Below are positions 16,165 to 25,069 of a DNA stretch of 64,000 bases, one piece after another. The notes under the pieces were generated by a model that worked only from the letters and a program-made list of their open reading frames with translations, had not been told where the DNA came from and made no database searches. The position numbers were made by a program, and so were the translations under genes. Position 1 is the first letter of the stretch. Each line of letters starts with the position of its first letter. The DNA comes from Caulobacter endophyticus (GTDB lineage: Bacteria > Pseudomonadota > Alphaproteobacteria > Caulobacterales > Caulobacteraceae), in assembly GCF_003116815.1 (NCBI RefSeq), contig NZ_QDKQ01000055.1:1-64000 (forward strand). The letters are read 5' to 3'.

Positions 16165-17726
16165 CGATAGTCCCTTTCAGCATTGACGGGCACGGCGTCC
16201 ACCGGACCCGCGCTGGCCGGGGCCACATAGGCGCGCGCCGCATAGGGCTGGGGCCGCTCGCCGGGGCCGCGCGGCGGGCGCGAGACCTGGGCCAGCAGTT
16301 GCTGCAGCCGCCAGGCCGAAGGCTTGAAGCCGGCCAGCGCCGCGTCCAGCTGGTAGACCACGGCCTTGGCGCGATCCTGGTCGGCAACGCCCTGCAGGCC
16401 CAGCGAGAAGAAGGTCGACATGGCGTACTTGGCCTCGGGCGAGCCCTGGCGCTCGGCCTCCTCGTACCAGTGGTAGGCGCGGGCGTAGTCGCGCGGCACG
16501 CCCACGCCCTCGGAATACATCACCGCCAGCACCAGCTGGGCCTTGGACGAGCCGTTGACGGCCGCATACTGCACCGCCCTCACCTTCTCGATCGGCGTCA
16601 GCCGGCCCGTGATCGGGCGGCCGATCGAGGCCTGGAAGGTCTGGGCGTCATTCAGGCTAAGGAGCCGCTCGTCGAGCAGCGGCGCGGGAATGATCCGCAG
16701 GTACGACAGCGCCTCGCCCACATGCACGAACGGCAGCTCGTGCAGGCGGGCCAGCGCCGCCTCCTTGGCCTCGCCGGCCGGATCGCTCTCGTCGGAATGG
16801 GGCACGCCGGAGTCCGGCGACTCCGGCGGATAGAACTCGTAGGGCGGGATCCAGCGCTTGGCCTTGGTCTCGACGAACGTGCCGTACGAGGCCCGCTGCG
16901 GCGAGGAGCGCTCGAAGTCCTTGAGCATCACATAGGCCGAGACGTCGCCGGTCTGCACCGCCAGGTAGTTGTAGAGATAGGCGTCGATATCGTTGCGGCG
17001 GAAGAGATCCAGCGCGGCCGGCGCGCCGACGTGGCGGCGGTCGCCATAGGCCTCGACGGCCTGCAGGTTGTCGGACGGCTCGCCATAGGGCCCGAAATAG
17101 CCGTCGTGCATCCGCGCCAGGGTGCGGTAGCCGTCGGCCCCCTGCGTCGACAGGATGTAGATCACCCGGTTCCTGACCCGCTCGCGCTCCTGCGTCGACA
17201 TCCGCGACAGCTGGCGGTCGAGCGCGCCATAGGCGGCGTGGCGCTCGTAGGCGCGGCAGTCGTCGAAGCGCGACAGCGCCTTGCCCGGCTTGCCGCGCGG
17301 TTCATAGGCGGCGATCGGCGCGTAGCCGGACGGGTTGGAGAGCGCCATGGCGTACCAGGCCGCCGCCTCGACCGGATCGTCGAGGTTCTTGTCGCTGGCC
17401 CTCTGACCCTCGTAGCGGCGGGCCAGCTCCAGCTGGGCGAAGAAGTCGCCGCGAAAGCCGCCCTGGCGCAGGTTGCGGATCTCGATCTGCTGCTGGTTGA
17501 ACTGGCCCGAGCTTCCTTGCGCCACCTGCGGACGCGGACAGGCCGTGGCCCGCTTGGCGAAGAGCTGCGGCGCGGAGAAGTCGCAGCCGAACAGCGGCAG
17601 CACGGCGACAGCCGCCACCGCGCCCAAGGGAACGCGGCGGATCAACTGGCGCCTGTTTTCGAGGAGTTGGACGCCCGCGCGCCTCAGCCGGCGGAGGAGC
17701 GCAACAGCATCGCCGGCCTCGTGCAT
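16161..17726 (-). CDS. Sel1-repeat envelope protein (first gene of a coupled operon)
   Basis: 521 residues. A basic N-terminus is followed by one hydrophobic segment ending in Cys (VPLGAVAAVAVLPLFGC), either a membrane anchor or an atypical lipobox, so the bulk should be periplasmic. The C-terminal third has Sel1-like repeats: VNGSSKAQLVLAVMYSEGVG, then DYARAYHWYEEAERQGSPEA and KYAMSTFFSLGLQG; an earlier region (FFAQLELARRYEGQ, PVEAAAWYAMAL) looks like a divergent unit. Sel1 repeats bind other proteins. ATG follows GGAGGGGGA. Its stop overlaps the beta-helix start (ATGA, 16161-16164). I see no enzyme signature. Confidence 0.78.
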   Translation of the reverse strand: MHEAGDAVALLRRLRRAGVQLLENRRQLIRRVPLGAVAAVAVLPLFGCDFSAPQLFAKRATACPRPQVAQGSSGQFNQQQIEIRNLRQGGFRGDFFAQLELARRYEGQRASDKNLDDPVEAAAWYAMALSNPSGYAPIAAYEPRGKPGKALSRFDDCRAYERHAAYGALDRQLSRMSTQERERVRNRVIYILSTQGADGYRTLARMHDGYFGPYGEPSDNLQAVEAYGDRRHVGAPAALDLFRRNDIDAYLYNYLAVQTGDVSAYVMLKDFERSSPQRASYGTFVETKAKRWIPPYEFYPPESPDSGVPHSDESDPAGEAKEAALARLHELPFVHVGEALSYLRIIPAPLLDERLLSLNDAQTFQASIGRPITGRLTPIEKVRAVQYAAVNGSSKAQLVLAVMYSEGVGVPRDYARAYHWYEEAERQGSPEAKYAMSTFFSLGLQGVADQDRAKAVVYQLDAALAGFKPSAWRLQQLLAQVSRPPRGPGERPQPYAARAYVAPASAGPVDAVPVNAERDYR

Positions 17727-17901
17727 CGCTCCCCCTCCAGCACGCCGTTAACCATGATCGGAGAGTCGTTCATGAGCCGCCCGGAGCAAGACTGTCAAGC
17801 TCGGCGACCGACGTTCATCAACTCTTGTTTGACGTGCCTGAAATGGAAGGGGTTTTCGCGGGATAACCCAGCGAAGTCCGTGTATTTTCACGGTTTCTAG
17901 C

Positions 17902-18369
17902 TTAGCCGCGCTCGCGCCTGACGCGCTCCACGGCGCGCAGGATCTCGTCCCGATTCTTCGCCGACTTGGCCCAGGCCGGCAGCCGCGAAACTATGGTCTG
18001 GTTGCGCGGGCCGGCAGGATCGGCGGGCCGCTGCTCCACCCTGATGCGGCCCGACAGATAGGTCTCGAGGTAGCCGAGGTGGTCCTCGTTCCAGGCGACC
18101 AGATCGCCGTGACGTGTCACCGCGCGGAAGCGGGGCGCCAGGCCCATGAACGGGTCGATCGGCGCGCCGCTTGGGGTCTGCGGCTTGTCGCGCGTCGCCC
18201 CGCAGTCGCGGCAGACCATCCGGCGCGCGGCGGACGCCCGCACGTCGGACGGGTCGCGCGGCAGGATGGCCGCATACCCGCCGCACGCGGGGCAATCGAC
18301 GACCAGGCGGCCCAGGAAGTCGTCGGGCAGCCGGGCGGGAACCACCGAACGTCCGTCGCTGCCCGCCAT
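17902..18369 (-). CDS. Small zinc-ribbon protein, unknown function
   Basis: 155 residues, no signal peptide. Two CxxC pairs, CPACGG near residue 26 and CRDCGA near 53, form a probable zinc ribbon. The rest is charged with an Arg-rich C-terminus (ERVRRERG), which suggests nucleic-acid contact, though nothing specific can be read. It follows the acyl-CoA dehydrogenase gene by 18 nt in the same direction and may share its message. The 175 nt to its left (17727-17901) holds the upstream region of the Sel1 operon and no gene. Confidence 0.65.
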   Translation of the reverse strand: MAGSDGRSVVPARLPDDFLGRLVVDCPACGGYAAILPRDPSDVRASAARRMVCRDCGATRDKPQTPSGAPIDPFMGLAPRFRAVTRHGDLVAWNEDHLGYLETYLSGRIRVEQRPADPAGPRNQTIVSRLPAWAKSAKNRDEILRAVERVRRERG

Positions 18370-18387
18370 TCCCGCCCCTGCCTTGGC

Positions 18388-19608
18388 CTATCTTCCGGTC
18401 GGCATATCCTTGAACGCCACGTCCTTGTCCACGCGCACGTCGCCCGGCAGGCCAAGGACCCGTTCGGCGATGATGTTCTTGAGGATCTCGTCGGTGCCGC
18501 CGGCGATGCGCAGGCCCGGCGCCCACATCAGGCTTTGCTGGAAGGCGGCGCCTGCGACGGCTTCGGGGCCGGTGAGGATACCGTACTCGCCCTGCATCTC
18601 GACGGCGGTGTTGGCCAGGTCCTGCAGCTGGTTGGCCGAGATGATCTTGCCGATCGAGCTTTCCGGACCCGGGGTCTGGCCGCGCGACAGGGCGGTCATG
18701 GTGCGGAAGCGGGTGAACTTCAGCCCCTGCGAGGCCACGAACCAGTCGGCCAGCTTCTCGCGGAAGGCGTCGTTGGAGAGGGCCGGGCCGTCCTCGCCCG
18801 GCAGGGCGCGGGCCAGTTCCATCACCTCGCGGTAGTTGGGACCGGCCGCGCCGCCGACGGCCAGGCGCTCGTTCATCAGGGTGACGAGGGCGACCTGCCA
18901 GCCCTGCCCCACCTCGCCCAGGCGCTGGCTGTCCTTGACGCGCAGGTCGCTGAAATAGACCTCGTTGAACTCGCGCCCGCCCGACATCTGGTGGATCGGC
19001 CGGCACTCGACGGCCGGATCGCGCATGTCGATCCAGAACATGGTCAGGCCCTTGTGCTTGGGCACATCCGGATCGGTGCGCGTCAGCAGGATCCCGAAAT
19101 CGCTGTAGTGGGCGCCGGTGGTCCAGACCTTCTGGCCGTTGATCACCCAGTCGTCGCCGTCCTTGACCGCGCGGGTGCGCAGGGCCGCGACGTCGGAGCC
19201 GCCGGCCGGTTCGGAGAACAGCTGGCACCAGATCTCCTCGCCCTTCACGGCCGGCGAGACGAAGCGCTTCTTGGTATCGGTGTCGGCGAAGGCCATGACC
19301 GTGGGCACGCACATGCCCAGGCCGATGGTGAAGTAGCCGTAGGCGACGCCGGCCTTGCCCTCTTCCTGGCCGAAGATGACGGACTCGATCGGCGTGCCCC
19401 CGCCTCCGCCCACGGCCGCCGGCCAGGTGATGCAGGCGTAGCCGGCGGCGGCCTTGCGGGCCTGCCAGGCCTTGGCCGCCGCCATGTGCTCGGGGGTGTT
19501 GGCTTTCGGCTCGCCGTGCTCGGCGCGGTGGGCGGCGGCGGCCTCGACAAGCCAGGCGCGGGCCTTCTCGCGATAGGCGGCTTCGGCGGGGGAGTCGTTG
19601 AAGTCCAT
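18388..19608 (-). CDS. Acyl-CoA dehydrogenase, subunit-like partner 1
   Basis: 406 residues, full length. FAD and substrate motifs typical of the family are present: CQLFSEPAGGSDVAALRT near residues 130-147, WVINGQKVWTTGAHYSD near 155-171, and the C-terminal APGLRIAGGTDEILKNIIAERVLGLP. It catalyses alpha,beta-dehydrogenation of an acyl-CoA, with electrons passing to ETF. The classical catalytic Glu of the YEGT loop is replaced (AGGT), as in several long-chain and heteromeric members, so the base must lie elsewhere or in a partner. A second dehydrogenase gene lies 14 nt upstream in the same operon. The true substrate is unknown. Confidence 0.9.
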   Translation of the reverse strand: MDFNDSPAEAAYREKARAWLVEAAAAHRAEHGEPKANTPEHMAAAKAWQARKAAAGYACITWPAAVGGGGGTPIESVIFGQEEGKAGVAYGYFTIGLGMCVPTVMAFADTDTKKRFVSPAVKGEEIWCQLFSEPAGGSDVAALRTRAVKDGDDWVINGQKVWTTGAHYSDFGILLTRTDPDVPKHKGLTMFWIDMRDPAVECRPIHQMSGGREFNEVYFSDLRVKDSQRLGEVGQGWQVALVTLMNERLAVGGAAGPNYREVMELARALPGEDGPALSNDAFREKLADWFVASQGLKFTRFRTMTALSRGQTPGPESSIGKIISANQLQDLANTAVEMQGEYGILTGPEAVAGAAFQQSLMWAPGLRIAGGTDEILKNIIAERVLGLPGDVRVDKDVAFKDMPTGR

Positions 19609-19622
19609 GGTCGCTATCTCCC

Positions 19623-20756
19623 TTAAGCCGCGTTCTTCTTCTCGAGCTCGCTGACCAGCCGCTCCTTCCAGAGCCTCGGCGAGCCGGCGACCAGGGAGAG
19701 CTGCCGCGAGCGGCGGTAGTAGAGGTGGCAGTCCACCTCCCAGGTGAAGCCCATGCCGCCGTGCACCTGGACGCTTTCCTTGGCCGCGAACCAGAAGGCC
19801 TCGGAAGCGGCGATGCGGGCGGCGGCGGCGGCCGTGGGCAGCTCGGGCGCCCCATTTTCCTGGAGGGTGGAGGCGTTGAGCGCCCAGGCGCCGTAATAGG
19901 CGTTGGAGCGGGCGACCTCGTTCTTGACGTACATGTCGGCCAGCTTGTGCTTGATGGCCTGGTAGCCGCCGATCACCCGGCCGAAGGCGTAGCGGCCCAG
20001 GGCGTATTCCTTGGCCATTTCCAGGCAGCGGTCGGCGCCGCCAAGCTGTTCGAAGGCCAGGAGCACGGCGGCGCGGTCGAGGATGGCCTGGACGAGGTCG
20101 ACCCCCTCGCCCGCCGCGCCCAGACGCTCGGCCGCCGCGCCGTCGAAGGAAAGGCGAGCGACGCCGCGGGTGGGATCCAGGCTCTCCAGCGTCTCGCGCT
20201 TCACGCCGGGACCGGTCAGGTCGACGAGGAACAGGCCGGGCCTGCCGCCCTCATTGGCCAGCACGATGGCGACGTGGGCGATGTCGCCGTCGGTGACGGG
20301 GATCTTCACGCCGGAAAGCTTGCCGCCCTCCACTCGCGCCGACAGGGCCGAGGGGGTCAGCACGCCCGGACCTTCGCTGAGCGCCAGGGCGCCGATCAGT
20401 TCGCCGGCGGCGACGCGCGGCAGGATGGCGGCCTTCTGGGCCTCTGTCCCGTGGGCCATCACCGCCTCGGCCAGGATATAGACGGTGGAGGCGAAGGGGA
20501 TCGGCGCGACCGCCCGCCCCAGTTCCTCGGCGATGGCGCATAGCTCGACGCGGCCAAGGCCGAGGCCCCCGTGCGCCTCGGGGATCGCCGCGCCCAGCCA
20601 GCCCTGCTCGGCCACGGCGGCCCACAGGGGCGCGTCATAGCTCCTGGCCGGATCGTCGAGCACGCCGCGCACCACCGCGGGCGGACAGCGGCCGCCGAGG
20701 AACTTGCGGGCCTCGTCCTTGAGGAACTTCTGGTCGTCGGAATAGTCGAAATCCAC
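19623..20756 (-). CDS. Acyl-CoA dehydrogenase, subunit-like partner 2
   Basis: 377 residues from GTG at 20756, which has AAGGGAG upstream and starts the family-typical DFDYSDDQKFLKDEARKFL; the longer frame to 20813 adds an unlikely basic tail. It has the N-terminal helical domain, ALSEGPG in the beta domain, and the C-terminal FGRVIGGYQAIKHKLADM and QVHGGMGFTWEVDCHLYYRR. The two adjacent dehydrogenases may form a heteromer like the paired FadE enzymes of actinobacterial steroid degradation, or may be two separate homomers. First gene of the leftward unit; promoter expected at 20757-20897. Confidence 0.88.
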   Translation of the reverse strand: MDFDYSDDQKFLKDEARKFLGGRCPPAVVRGVLDDPARSYDAPLWAAVAEQGWLGAAIPEAHGGLGLGRVELCAIAEELGRAVAPIPFASTVYILAEAVMAHGTEAQKAAILPRVAAGELIGALALSEGPGVLTPSALSARVEGGKLSGVKIPVTDGDIAHVAIVLANEGGRPGLFLVDLTGPGVKRETLESLDPTRGVARLSFDGAAAERLGAAGEGVDLVQAILDRAAVLLAFEQLGGADRCLEMAKEYALGRYAFGRVIGGYQAIKHKLADMYVKNEVARSNAYYGAWALNASTLQENGAPELPTAAAAARIAASEAFWFAAKESVQVHGGMGFTWEVDCHLYYRRSRQLSLVAGSPRLWKERLVSELEKKNAA

Positions 20757-20897
20757 GGCCGTTTTCTCCCTTGGCCGTTCTGACGACGGCCGTTGGAAAC
20801 GACGATGAACCACGTTTACGTGCGTGGAAAGATTGACCCGGCGTCAAGAATTTCAGGTTCTTATGACCGCCCAGTATTTGGAGCCGATCGAAATCCC

Positions 20898-21452
20898 ATG
20901 GCCAAGACCGTCTTCCAGCGGAACCAGAAGGTGTGGGTCGAGAGCGTCGGCGCCTGGGCCACGATCGAGAAGATCGTGCCCATCTGGGCCAAGGGCTTCG
21001 ACGAGCCGGTGCGGGTGACCTATGACGTGGGCCTGGGCCGCGAGTTCCTGGCTCACGAGCTGAAGCCGGAAGACCGGATGGACCCGCAGGAGGGCGGCGT
21101 GCTGTCCAACTGGCGGGTGCTGCGGGCCCGCAACAAGTGGCAGCAGGAAAGCGACTGCCTGCACCACCCCTTCCCCGGCACCTATCCGGTGGTGGTCACC
21201 GATCCCAACGACTGGGGCGGCTGGCGCACGCCGGGGGCCGAGTACGACCGCGACCCGCGCAAGATCGAGTTCCAGGCCAGGCTGATCGCCGCCGCTCCGC
21301 GCCTGCACGCCCTGTCGCGCGAGATCATGACGCTGGTCGGCGACCATCCGGAGGACGCGCCCCCCGCCCTGCTGGCCCTGGCCCAGAAGGCCGCGGCCAT
21401 CGAGCGGGAGCTGAACGAGACCCCGGCGGCGAGCGGAAGCGTCGACGGGTAG
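20898..21452 (+). CDS. Conserved-looking cytosolic protein of unknown function
   Basis: 184 residues from ATG 20898 (MAKTVFQRNQKVWVESVGAW). The frame is open to 20793, but the upstream residues look non-coding and overlap the likely divergent promoter. The start VWVESVGAWATIEKIVPIW looks like a small beta barrel; LLALAQKAAAIERELNE at the end is helical. Trp-rich motif NDWGGWRTPGAEYDRDPRKIEFQARLI. No signal peptide, no known motif. The ribosome site is weak. Monocistronic by position, converging on ompW across a GC-rich hairpin. Confidence 0.65.
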   Translation: MAKTVFQRNQKVWVESVGAWATIEKIVPIWAKGFDEPVRVTYDVGLGREFLAHELKPEDRMDPQEGGVLSNWRVLRARNKWQQESDCLHHPFPGTYPVVVTDPNDWGGWRTPGAEYDRDPRKIEFQARLIAAAPRLHALSREIMTLVGDHPEDAPPALLALAQKAAAIERELNETPAASGSVDG

Positions 21453-21462
21453 GCTCCTTCTC

Positions 21463-21485
21463 CCCTCCCCCATCAAGGGGGAGGG
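21463..21485. repeat. GC-rich inverted repeat between convergent genes
   Basis: CCCTCCCCC (21463-21471) and GGGGGAGGG (21477-21485) flank ATCAA. Related CCCTCCCCC-loop-GGGGGAGG elements occur near 59571 and 60903. It could act as a bidirectional transcription barrier for the two convergent genes. Confidence 0.6.
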
Positions 21486-21494
21486 AGCGCGTCA

Positions 21495-22148
21495 TCAGAA
21501 CCGCCGGCCCACGCCGACCGAAACCACCATCGGATCCAGGTTCACCTTGGACTTCAGCGCGCCGCCGTTGATCTTGGCGTCGGTCTCGAACCACACCTTC
21601 TTGACGTCGACATTGACGACGTAGGGCCCCTTCACGGCGATGTCGGCGCCCGCCTGCAGGGCGTAGCCGAAGCCGTCGTCGAGATCGACGGTGAAGCCGT
21701 TCTTGTCCTTGCCGCTGTAGAAGATCATGTAGTTCAGCCCCGCGCCCACATAGGGGTTGAAGCGGGCCTTGGGCGCGAAGTGGTACTGGGCCGAGACCAC
21801 CGGCGGCAGCACCCAGGTCTTGTGGACGACGACGTCGGTCCCAGGGCCCTCGGCCTTGACGGTGTGCTGGGTCGTGCCGGCGATCACCTCGACGGCCAGC
21901 CTGTCGGTGATGAAGTAGGTGACGCCCAGGGTCGGCATGACGTCGTCCTTGACGTCGGCCTTCAGGCCCGAGGCCGCGCCGGCCGCAGTGACGATCGGGT
22001 CGCCCGCGTCGGGCGAGACGCTGGTGGCGCGCAGGTTGACCTGCCAGGTCCCCCTGGCCGCGGGCGTGAAGGCCTCCTGGGCATGCGCGCCCGTGGCGGC
22101 GGCGGCCAGCGTCAGGCCGGCGATGAGGGCGAGGCGGCGGGCGGTCAT
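21495..22148 (-). CDS. ompW: OmpW-family outer-membrane protein
   Basis: 217 residues. Signal peptide MTARRLALIAGLTLAAAATGAHA, then an eight-stranded beta-barrel with family landmarks: WQVNLRATSVSPDAG, MPTLGVTYFITDRLAVEVIAGTTQHTV, PPVVSAQYHFAPKARFNPYVGAGLNYMIFYS and a C-terminal GVGRRF ending in Phe, the usual insertion signal. OmpW proteins form small channels for hydrophobic compounds. In enterics ompW is activated by Fnr under low oxygen; an Fnr/FixK-like site lies 73 bases upstream here (22221-22234). Transcribed leftward, divergent from pepN. Confidence 0.9.
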   Translation of the reverse strand: MTARRLALIAGLTLAAAATGAHAQEAFTPAARGTWQVNLRATSVSPDAGDPIVTAAGAASGLKADVKDDVMPTLGVTYFITDRLAVEVIAGTTQHTVKAEGPGTDVVVHKTWVLPPVVSAQYHFAPKARFNPYVGAGLNYMIFYSGKDKNGFTVDLDDGFGYALQAGADIAVKGPYVVNVDVKKVWFETDAKINGGALKSKVNLDPMVVSVGVGRRF

Positions 22149-22220
22149 GTCTTAATCCCCTTGGAGTGCGACGCATCGAGGCGTCGCCAGGGGTGATGCG
22201 CCCGCTCGCGCACCCTCACA

Positions 22221-22234
22221 TTGATCCGCCTCAA
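22221..22234. promoter_or_regulatory. Fnr/FixK-like binding site between ompW and pepN
   Basis: TTGATCCGCCTCAA matches the Fnr/FixK consensus TTGAT-N4-ATCAA at nine of ten positions (C for A at the start of the second half). It is 73 nt upstream of the ompW start and 40 nt upstream of the pepN start. Confidence 0.4.
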
Positions 22235-22273
22235 GCCCTCGCCCCGGCCCCGGCGGGCGACTACATTGCGGTA

Positions 22274-24865
22274 ATGCGCACCGAAACGCCCCAGCCGATC
22301 CGGCTCTCCGACTATCGCCCGTTCCCGTTCGAGATCGAGACGACGCACCTGTCGTTCCAACTGGAGCCGTCCGCGACGCGGGTCACAGCCACGCTCAAGG
22401 TGCGGCGCACTGGCGCGGATGGCGAGGCCCTGGCGCTGAACGGCGAGCGGCTGCACCTGAAGTCGGTCGCCATCGACGGTCGGGCGCTGAGCGCCGACCA
22501 GTACGTGCTGGACGACGAGCGGCTGGTCATCGCCGAAGTTCCCGACGCCTTCGAGCTGACGACCGAGGTCGAGATCGATCCGTCGGCCAACAAGGCCCTG
22601 ATGGGCCTCTACATGTCGGGCGGCCGGTTCTGCACCCAGTGCGAGGCCGAGGGCTTCCGCACCATCACCTTCTTCCCCGACCGGCCCGACGTGCTCTCCC
22701 GCTACACCGTGCGGATCGAGGCCGACCGGGCGTTCGAGCACCTGCTGAGCAACGGCAACCTGATGGAGGCCGGCCAGCTCGAGGGCGGTCGCCACTTCGC
22801 CGTCTGGAACGATCCCTTCCCCAAGCCCGCCTATCTGTTCGCCCTGGTGGCCGGGCGGCTGGACGTGCTGGAGGACAGCTTCGTCACCATGAGCGGCCGC
22901 ACCGTGGCGCTGAAGGTGTTCGTCGATCCGGGCCAGGCCTCGCGCGCGGCCTATGCGCTGGACGCGCTCAAGCGCTCCATGAAGTGGGACGAGGAGGCCT
23001 TCGGCCGCGAATACGACCTCGACCTCTTCATGATCGTCGCCGTTCGCGACTTCAACTTCGGGGCCATGGAGAACAAGGGGCTGAACATCTTCAACTCCTC
23101 GCTCCTGCTGGCCGAGCCGGAGACGGCGACCGACTTCGACTACGAGCGCATCGAAAGCGTGGTCGCCCACGAATATTTCCACAACTGGACCGGCAACCGC
23201 ATCACCTGCCGCGACTGGTTCCAGCTGTGCCTGAAGGAGGGCCTGACGGTCTTCCGCGACCAGAGCTTTTCCGCCGACATGCGCGGAGCGGCCGTGCAGC
23301 GTATCAAGGACGTCAAGGCCCTGCGCGCCCGGCAATTCGCCGAGGACGCCGGTCCCCTGGCCCACGCCGTGCGGCCGTCGAGCTATCTGAAGATCGACAA
23401 CTTCTACACCGCGACCATCTACGAGAAGGGCGCCGAGATCATCCGCATGCTGAAGACCATCCTGGGCGCTGACGCGTTCCGGGCCGGCCTTGATCTCTAT
23501 TTCGACCGCCACGACGGCGAAGCGACCACGGTCGAGGCCTTCATCGCCTGCTTTGCGGAGGCCTCGGGCCGCGACCTGACCAGCTTCTTCGCCTGGTACG
23601 AACAGGCCGGCACGCCGGCGGTTTCGCTGACCCACGCCTATGACGCGGCCGCCAGGACGCTGTCGATAACCCTGACCCAGAAGACCGCCCCGACCAGCGG
23701 CCAGCCGGTGAAGAAGGCCCTGCCGATCCCGGTCACCATCGGCCTGCTCGCGCAGGACGGCCGGGCGATCCGCGACAGCGAGGTGGTGCTGCTGGAGGGC
23801 GAGAGCCTGACGGTGCGCTGGGAGGGCGTGGCGGAAACGCCGGTGATCTCGGCCCTGCGCGGCTTCTCGGCCCCGGTTACCCTGACGACCGACGCCCGGC
23901 CGGCCGACGCCTATGTGCAGTTCGCCGCCGATCCGGACCTCTTCAACCGCTGGGAAGCCGGCCAGACCCTGGCGCGCGGGCTGATCCTGGCCCGCGCCGC
24001 CGGCGCGCCCGACGAGGTGGGCGAGGAACGCTACGCCGAGGCCCTGGGCCGCGCGCTGGACGACGAAGCCGCCGATCCGGCCTTCAAGGCGCTGCTCCTG
24101 GCCCTGCCCAGCGAAGGCGACCTGGCCCTGGCCGTCGATCCGGCGGACCCGGCCGCCATCCACGCCGCGCGCGGCCTGTTGCGCGCCCGCATCGCTGTGC
24201 ACCTTGGCGAGCAACTGGCCCGCATCCACGGCGCCATGCAGGGCGACGGCGAGTTCTCGCCGGACGCGGCCTCGGCTGGCCGCCGGGCGCTGCGCAACGC
24301 CTGCGTCGACCTGCTGAGCGCCGATCCGCATGCCGAGAACGTGCAGCGCATCGTCGGCCACTTCGAGGCCGCCGCGGCCCTGACCGACGCCATGGGCGGC
24401 CTGTCGGCCCTGCTGGCCGTAGGCGGCGAGCCCTGCGAGACGGCTCTTTCGGCCTTCCACGCCAAGTGGCGGCACGAGCCGCTGGTGCTGGACAAGTGGT
24501 TCTCGGTGCAGGCCCGCGATCCGTCGGAAGACGCGCTCAAGCGCATCCTGGCCCTGACCGAACACGAGGACTTCGACGCCGGCAACCCCAACCGCTTCCG
24601 AGCCCTGGTGCAGGGCTTCGCCAGCGCCAACTCGGCGCGGTTCCATGATCCGAGCGGCGCCGGCTACCGCTTCCTGGCCGACCAGATCCTGGCCGTCGAC
24701 GGCTTCAACCCGATGACCGCCGCCCGCCTGGTCGAGCCGCTGGGAAGCTGGCGCCGCTACGTTCCGGCGCTGGGCGAGCTGATGCGCCGCGAACTGGAGC
24801 GCATCAAGGCCGCGCCGGGGCTGTCGAAGAACGTGCTGGAGCTTGCGTCTCGGGCGCTGGAGTAG
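22274..24865 (+). CDS. pepN: Aminopeptidase N (M1 zinc metallopeptidase)
   Basis: 863 residues from ATG 22274 (MRTETPQPIRLSDYRPFPFE), the usual PepN start; the longer frame to 22166 is not credible. The exopeptidase motif FGAMENKGLN and the zinc site HEYFHNWTGN (His299, Glu300, His303) with the third ligand Glu322 in LKEGLTVFRDQ are intact. The C-terminal DUF3458 Ig-like and helical domains (from about residue 440) complete the standard gamma-proteobacterial/alphaproteobacterial PepN. It removes N-terminal residues from peptides in the cytoplasm. Divergent from ompW. Downstream a repeat and then pleC follow in the same direction. Confidence 0.95.
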   Translation: MRTETPQPIRLSDYRPFPFEIETTHLSFQLEPSATRVTATLKVRRTGADGEALALNGERLHLKSVAIDGRALSADQYVLDDERLVIAEVPDAFELTTEVEIDPSANKALMGLYMSGGRFCTQCEAEGFRTITFFPDRPDVLSRYTVRIEADRAFEHLLSNGNLMEAGQLEGGRHFAVWNDPFPKPAYLFALVAGRLDVLEDSFVTMSGRTVALKVFVDPGQASRAAYALDALKRSMKWDEEAFGREYDLDLFMIVAVRDFNFGAMENKGLNIFNSSLLLAEPETATDFDYERIESVVAHEYFHNWTGNRITCRDWFQLCLKEGLTVFRDQSFSADMRGAAVQRIKDVKALRARQFAEDAGPLAHAVRPSSYLKIDNFYTATIYEKGAEIIRMLKTILGADAFRAGLDLYFDRHDGEATTVEAFIACFAEASGRDLTSFFAWYEQAGTPAVSLTHAYDAAARTLSITLTQKTAPTSGQPVKKALPIPVTIGLLAQDGRAIRDSEVVLLEGESLTVRWEGVAETPVISALRGFSAPVTLTTDARPADAYVQFAADPDLFNRWEAGQTLARGLILARAAGAPDEVGEERYAEALGRALDDEAADPAFKALLLALPSEGDLALAVDPADPAAIHAARGLLRARIAVHLGEQLARIHGAMQGDGEFSPDAASAGRRALRNACVDLLSADPHAENVQRIVGHFEAAAALTDAMGGLSALLAVGGEPCETALSAFHAKWRHEPLVLDKWFSVQARDPSEDALKRILALTEHEDFDAGNPNRFRALVQGFASANSARFHDPSGAGYRFLADQILAVDGFNPMTAARLVEPLGSWRRYVPALGELMRRELERIKAAPGLSKNVLELASRALE

Positions 24866-24866
24866 A

Positions 24867-24909
24867 GAACCTCCGCCCTCTGGGGAGGCGGCCCCACCGG
24901 GGGAGGTTC
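24867..24909. repeat. GC-rich inverted repeat after pepN
   Basis: GAACCTCC (24867-24874) pairs with GGAGGTTC (24902-24909), with further pairing between CCCTCTGGGG and CCCCACCGGGGG-like stretches inside. It begins just past the pepN stop and may terminate transcription. The rest of the gap to 25069 shows no gene. Confidence 0.5.
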
Positions 24910-25069
24910 CCTCAGGCGGCGAGCCTGGGGTGATTCCTCCGCGCAACGGTTGCGACCAAAGCGCTCATCCCCCGCTTATTCGCCTCTCCCCCGGGTGACG
25001 GCGACCGAACGGGTACGGTAGATTCACCATAGTCGGCGAACTGACTCGCCTACTGAATCGGGCCCGTCC

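Noticed and set aside
20793..20897. Upstream extension of the unknown gene at 20898
   Set aside because: The extension lies in the probable divergent promoter region and reads as non-conserved sequence; ATG 20898 starts a beta-rich domain directly.
22145..24946. A 933-codon antisense frame opposite pepN
   Set aside because: Composition is typical of shadow frames in high-GC DNA (excess Gly, Arg, His, Gln), without domains, and pepN on the other strand has all its catalytic motifs.
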